Source: Candidatus Ghiorseimicrobium undicola (GTDB lineage Bacteria; Omnitrophota; Gorgyraeia; Ghiorseimicrobiales; Ghiorseimicrobiaceae). From it: a stretch of 45,285 bases of DNA. A program made the position numbers and the translations under genes. Each line of letters begins with the position of its first letter. Position 1 is the stretch's first letter. The notes beneath the pieces were generated by a model, which searched no databases, was not told where the DNA came from, and saw only the letters and a list, made by a program, of their open reading frames with translations. Of the stretch, positions 42,416 to 45,285 are shown piece after piece. The DNA lies in contig PCWA01000030.1 of assembly GCA_002796125.1 (NCBI GenBank), forward strand, positions 16,039-61,323, read 5' to 3'.

Positions 42416-42910
42416 ATGAATGGAAAACTAGCGATTGCGCAGGATAGGTTCATAGAGGGCATAAGCCGTATAGCCGATACCTTCGGCCTAAATAGGTTTG
42501 TGATTCAACTGTATGCTCTTTTGTATCTTAGGGATAAGCCGCTTTCTTTAGATGAGATGGCAGGTGCCTTAGGCGTTAGCAAAGGCAATGTAAGCGTAAA
42601 TATACGAGAGCTTGAAAAATGGGGCGCGGTAAGAAATATCTGGGTTAAAGGTTCACGCAAGGACTATTATCAGGCAGAACCAGATATTAAGAAAGTGTTT
42701 GTAAATAAGATAGCCTCAGCGGTAGAAAAACGCTCGGAGGAAATTTCTTCGCTTTTGGATGAGTTTGGCCGGATCTTGAATTCAGCAAACGGAGATTTAA
42801 ACGGCGAAGAGGAAAAACTAGCGGCTACGTATGCAAAGAAGTTGAATGAGATAAAGCGGGTGAGGGATACCGTCGTTTCGGCGGCAGGGATGATGCGTAA
42901 AATCATGTAA
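42416..42910 (+). CDS. GbsR/MarR-family winged-helix transcriptional regulator
   Basis: A 164-residue regulator. The N-terminal winged helix has LSLDEMAGALGVSKGNVSV as helix-turn-helix (about 43-61), then IRELEKWGAVRNI and the wing WVKGSRKDYY. A C-terminal helical part from about residue 85 is probably for dimerisation, with a charged coiled coil (EEEKLAATYAKKLNEIKRVR). The arrangement matches the GbsR family, which is MarR-like and usually represses. It sits behind a strong promoter with a 16-base palindrome at the start site, so it probably represses itself and the genes downstream. The effector, if any, is unknown. The start at 42416 is preferred. Confidence 0.82.
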   Translation: MNGKLAIAQDRFIEGISRIADTFGLNRFVIQLYALLYLRDKPLSLDEMAGALGVSKGNVSVNIRELEKWGAVRNIWVKGSRKDYYQAEPDIKKVFVNKIASAVEKRSEEISSLLDEFGRILNSANGDLNGEEEKLAATYAKKLNEIKRVRDTVVSAAGMMRKIM

Positions 42911-42927
42911 TTTTTAGTTGTCATATT

Positions 42928-43986
42928 ATGAAAGCAAGAAAAAAAATTTTAATCCGGGTTGACGGCCATAAGCGTATCGGAATGGGCCATATTTACCGAA
43001 TGCTTACTTTAGCGAATTACCTGCGTAAAAAAAATTGCTTTACTTTTGTTTTTGTGGCCAGGGGCTGCGCCGCATCCTTGGTTTTAATCAAGAAAAGCGG
43101 TTTTCCCGTAGAGGCGTTGCCGTTTGGGATAAGCCGCGGTAGCGAGATAGACAACCTGGCGGATATACTGCGGTGCCACAGGCCTTCCATGGTTATTTCC
43201 GATGTGTTGCGTTCTGACCGCGATGAGAACTTCATGGGCGCCTTAGGCTACAACAAAGGCGTTATTTTGGTGTCTTTTAATGATGATACTAAGCGGAGAT
43301 TGGTTGATGCCGATATCATATTTTCTTCTGATTTGTCGCAGCGAGCGGATCTATATGGCAATACGCAAGGAGCGAAGTATTACCTGGGGTTTGATTATCT
43401 TATTTTGAATGAAGCTTATATGCGCATAAATAAGCGGCGCCGAAAAATCAATAAATGCGTCAAGAGAGTGGTGGTATGTATGGGCGGAGCCGATCAGCAT
43501 AACCTTACCGCTAAAATACTGCGCGCGATTGACAAAAGCAGCCTGAATTTTAAATGCGAGGTTATTGTCAATTCTAATTTTTTTGACAAAACCTTAGCGC
43601 AGCAGCTCTCGGATAGTTTAGCGCACGCTGTCAGTTTTAATTTTGACGTAGATAGTTTAGCCGCCTCTTTCGCCAGAGCTGATTTGGCGATTACCTCGGG
43701 AGGGCTGGTGCATTTAGAGAGGATGTGCGCCGGGGTTCCGGGGATAGCCATAAATCAGCATTGCCGCCAAGCCGACCTTTCCGCAAGGATTATGCGGCAG
43801 GGGGCCACGCTTGACTTGGGTTTACACAATCGGGTTTCTTTAGGAAAAATTTTTTATTCATTTAATGATTTATCCCAAGATTATCCTTTACGGGTAAAGA
43901 TGGCTGTAAAAGGCAAGGAGCTTGTTGATGGCGAGGGGTTATTACGCATCGCAAAAATTATAAACCATGCGTTGGGAGGTAAATAA
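42928..43986 (+). CDS. pseG: PseG-like UDP-sugar hydrolase
   Basis: A 352-residue GT-B-fold protein. The N-terminal signature RVDGHKRIGMGHIYRMLTLA holds the catalytic-type His21 of the G-x-G-H motif (residues 18-21). VVCMGGADQHNLTAKIL is the middle nucleotide-binding part, and ITSGGLVHLERMCAGVPGI is the donor-binding region near the end. PseG releases UDP from UDP-2,4-diacetamido-trideoxy-altrose during pseudaminic acid synthesis. Here the protein is longer than usual (about 270-280 residues), and none of PseB, PseC, PseH, PseI or PseF is in view, so a related hydrolase or transferase of the same fold is possible. It is 17 bases after the regulator. Confidence 0.72.
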   Translation: MKARKKILIRVDGHKRIGMGHIYRMLTLANYLRKKNCFTFVFVARGCAASLVLIKKSGFPVEALPFGISRGSEIDNLADILRCHRPSMVISDVLRSDRDENFMGALGYNKGVILVSFNDDTKRRLVDADIIFSSDLSQRADLYGNTQGAKYYLGFDYLILNEAYMRINKRRRKINKCVKRVVVCMGGADQHNLTAKILRAIDKSSLNFKCEVIVNSNFFDKTLAQQLSDSLAHAVSFNFDVDSLAASFARADLAITSGGLVHLERMCAGVPGIAINQHCRQADLSARIMRQGATLDLGLHNRVSLGKIFYSFNDLSQDYPLRVKMAVKGKELVDGEGLLRIAKIINHALGGK

Positions 43987-43999
43987 CGCTGAGGCAAAG

Positions 44000-44698
44000 A
44001 TGAAATTAGCTGTAATGCAACCTTATTTATTTCCGTACATCGGATATTTTCAGCTTATTAATGCGGTTGACAGGTTTGTTTTATATGACGATGTTTCATT
44101 TATTAAACAGGGGTGGATTAACCGCAATAGAATACTGGTTGGCGGCAAGCCTCTTTTTTTTACCGTGCCGATAAAAGAACAGAGCTCATTCCGTAAAATC
44201 AGGGAAACGGAGATAGCCGAAGGCGTACGGTGGCGGAATAAGCTTTTTGCTTCATTAAAGCATGCTTATGGGAAAGCCCCGTATTTTAACGAAGCTATGG
44301 ATATTGCCGTTAGGGTACTTTCCGCAAAAACACGTTTAATAAGTGAGATGGCGGCCTTAAGCCTAATTTCTATTTCTGATTATCTGGGCATAGGCATCAA
44401 GTTTATTCATAACCCCGACAGCTATAATAATTCTTCGTTAAAGAATAAGGAGCGCATCATCGATATTTGCCTTAAGGAAAAGGCGGATGAATATATTAAT
44501 CTTAGCGGCGGCAAAGAATTATACTCAAAGGAAGAGTTCTTCGCTAAGGGGGTAGGCCTGCGGTTCCTTGAGCCGAAAGAAATCAGGTATGGGCAATTCG
44601 GAACAGATTTTATTTCCCGGCTTTCGATTATTGACGTAATAATGTTTAATCCTGTAGAGCGGATCAGGGATTTTTTGGGAGAATATACCTTATCATGA
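44000..44698 (+). CDS. WbqC-family protein
   Basis: A 232-residue protein of the WbqC-like family, recognised from MQPYLFPYIGYFQLINAVD, the FVLYDDVSFIKQGWINRNRI segment and the late KYLNLSGG-like INLSGGKELYS region. Members occur in O-antigen and other sugar loci, often near aminotransferases and methyltransferases. Their reaction is, to my knowledge, not firmly established. The frame opens earlier (43967), but those extra 11 residues overlap the PseG-like gene and match nothing; GAGG at 43991 points to the ATG at 44000. It overlaps the next gene by four bases. Confidence 0.83.
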   Translation: MKLAVMQPYLFPYIGYFQLINAVDRFVLYDDVSFIKQGWINRNRILVGGKPLFFTVPIKEQSSFRKIRETEIAEGVRWRNKLFASLKHAYGKAPYFNEAMDIAVRVLSAKTRLISEMAALSLISISDYLGIGIKFIHNPDSYNNSSLKNKERIIDICLKEKADEYINLSGGKELYSKEEFFAKGVGLRFLEPKEIRYGQFGTDFISRLSIIDVIMFNPVERIRDFLGEYTLS

Positions 44699-45285
44699 AG
44701 AAAATAGGCGGTTTTTTTGAGCTTGAATTACCATCTTCTCATTGTTCGCCAGCCAAGAAAACACCGGCTTTAACCAGCGGACGGTCATGCCTTAATTTTA
44801 TATTACAACAAACCAGGCCGAAAAGAGTTTATGTCCCGTTTTTTTCCTGCCCGCTGCTTATTGAGCCGTTAGGCCATAATAAAATAGAATTTTCTTATTA
44901 TGGGATAGATGAGAATTTGGCTCCCCGCCTGAGTGAACCGTTGCGCGCGCGGGAATACCTTATTTATATTAACTATTTTGGCATAAAACGCCCAGCCGTA
45001 GATGCCTTGGTCGCGAAATTTGGCGATAGGGTTATAGTGGATAATGCGCAGGCGTTTTTTGAAGACAACACCGGTTCATGGGGGTTTAATTCTGCGCGTA
45101 AATTTTTTGGCGTCCCTGACGGAGCATTTCTTTATTCTCCGCGAAAAATAAAAGCCCGCTTTAAGCCAAATACGGATATCCGGGTTGATTATTTGGTTAA
45201 TCGCTTGATAGGGAAACAAAGTTTGGCCTATAAGCAGTTTCTGCGCGCCGAAAGGGAAGTAAGATTAAAGTTGCGGGGAATCTCT
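44695..45285 (+). CDS. DegT-like PLP-dependent aminotransferase family protein, 3'-truncated by window edge
   Basis: The reading frame is open to the end of the window (197 codons, no stop), with the ATG overlapping the WbqC-like stop (ATGA). PLP-fold landmarks are visible: SGRSCLNFILQQ near residue 28, VIVDNAQAFFED with the cofactor-pairing aspartate near residue 129, and SARKFFGVPDGAFLYSP, where K147 matches the Schiff-base lysine. It keeps this lysine, unlike the DegT-fold protein at 8105. The N-terminal domain is shorter than in typical DegT proteins. It is probably a sugar aminotransferase of the module that also contains the PseG- and WbqC-like proteins. Confidence 0.78.
   Translation, partial: MKKIGGFFELELPSSHCSPAKKTPALTSGRSCLNFILQQTRPKRVYVPFFSCPLLIEPLGHNKIEFSYYGIDENLAPRLSEPLRAREYLIYINYFGIKRPAVDALVAKFGDRVIVDNAQAFFEDNTGSWGFNSARKFFGVPDGAFLYSPRKIKARFKPNTDIRVDYLVNRLIGKQSLAYKQFLRAEREVRLKLRGIS

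Noticed and set aside
43967-43999. Upstream in-frame extension of the WbqC-family gene
   Set aside because: The extra 11 residues overlap the PseG-like gene and the family opening starts at the second Met with GAGG ahead of it.
1-45285. tRNA, rRNA, CRISPR array, insertion sequence or prophage
   Set aside because: Almost every base is covered by + strand protein genes. I saw no direct-repeat array, no terminal inverted repeats flanking a transposase, and no gap large enough for a structured RNA.

Overview
The window is an uninterrupted stretch of a very large surface-glycan (O-antigen, exopolysaccharide or lipid-linked glycan) biosynthesis locus. I count 42 genes, two of them cut by the window edges. 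All are on the + strand, packed end to end, and fifteen junctions share exactly four bases (ATGA or TTGA). No rRNA, tRNA, CRISPR array, transposase or integrase was seen, and no stretch of even 100 bases lacks a gene. The organism is most likely an uncultivated Gram-negative-type bacterium. The mix of many cobalamin-binding radical SAM proteins, many GT-C membrane glycosyltransferases and deacetylase/methyltransferase fusions resembles Omnitrophota (Candidatus Omnitrophica) and neighbouring PVC-type genomes. That placement is an impression from gene content; no marker gene in the window tests it.

Layout. (1) 2-5453: a 5'-truncated methyltransferase, a Wzx/MATE-type flippase, a GT2 glycosyltransferase, an SDR epimerase, and an HddA/HddC-like pair (heptose kinase plus nucleotidyltransferase), which points to an activated manno-heptose. 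(2) 5455-10257: a B12 radical SAM protein, a split thiamine-diphosphate enzyme (two short subunits), a DegT-fold protein whose PLP lysine is replaced by histidine (the RfbH/ColD 3-dehydratase signature), and a GDP-fucose-synthase-like SDR. This looks like a pathway for an unusual deoxy or branched-chain sugar and is the most interesting part. (3) 10251-20483: GT-C enzymes, a deacetylase-methyltransferase fusion, a methyltransferase, a polyprenyl-phosphate-sugar-synthase-like GT2, a second B12 radical SAM protein, two more GT-C proteins and an SDR. (4) 20494-35300: three more B12 radical SAM proteins interleaved with GT2, GNAT, deacetylase, GT-C, FrhB-like iron-sulfur flavoprotein and methyltransferase genes. 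(5) 35297-42312: three GT4 glycosyltransferases, a zinc-ribbon methyltransferase, an AsnB-type amidotransferase and a degenerate transglutaminase-like protein. (6) 42313-45285: a consensus sigma-70-type promoter with a palindrome at the expected start site, then a GbsR/MarR-type regulator, a PseG-like hydrolase, a WbqC-family protein and a DegT-like protein cut by the window end.

How it fits together (inference). Cytoplasmic enzymes make unusual sugar nucleotides (heptose; 3-deoxy, possibly branched sugar; Pse-like sugar). DPM1-like GT2 enzymes load sugars onto polyprenyl phosphate, the six GT-C-type membrane proteins transfer them on the outer face of the inner membrane, and GT4 enzymes build the lipid-linked backbone that the flippase exports. 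Radical SAM/B12 enzymes, SAM methyltransferases, deacetylases, a GNAT and the AsnB homologue decorate the glycan. I found no clear Wzy, Wzz or ABC exporter in the window.
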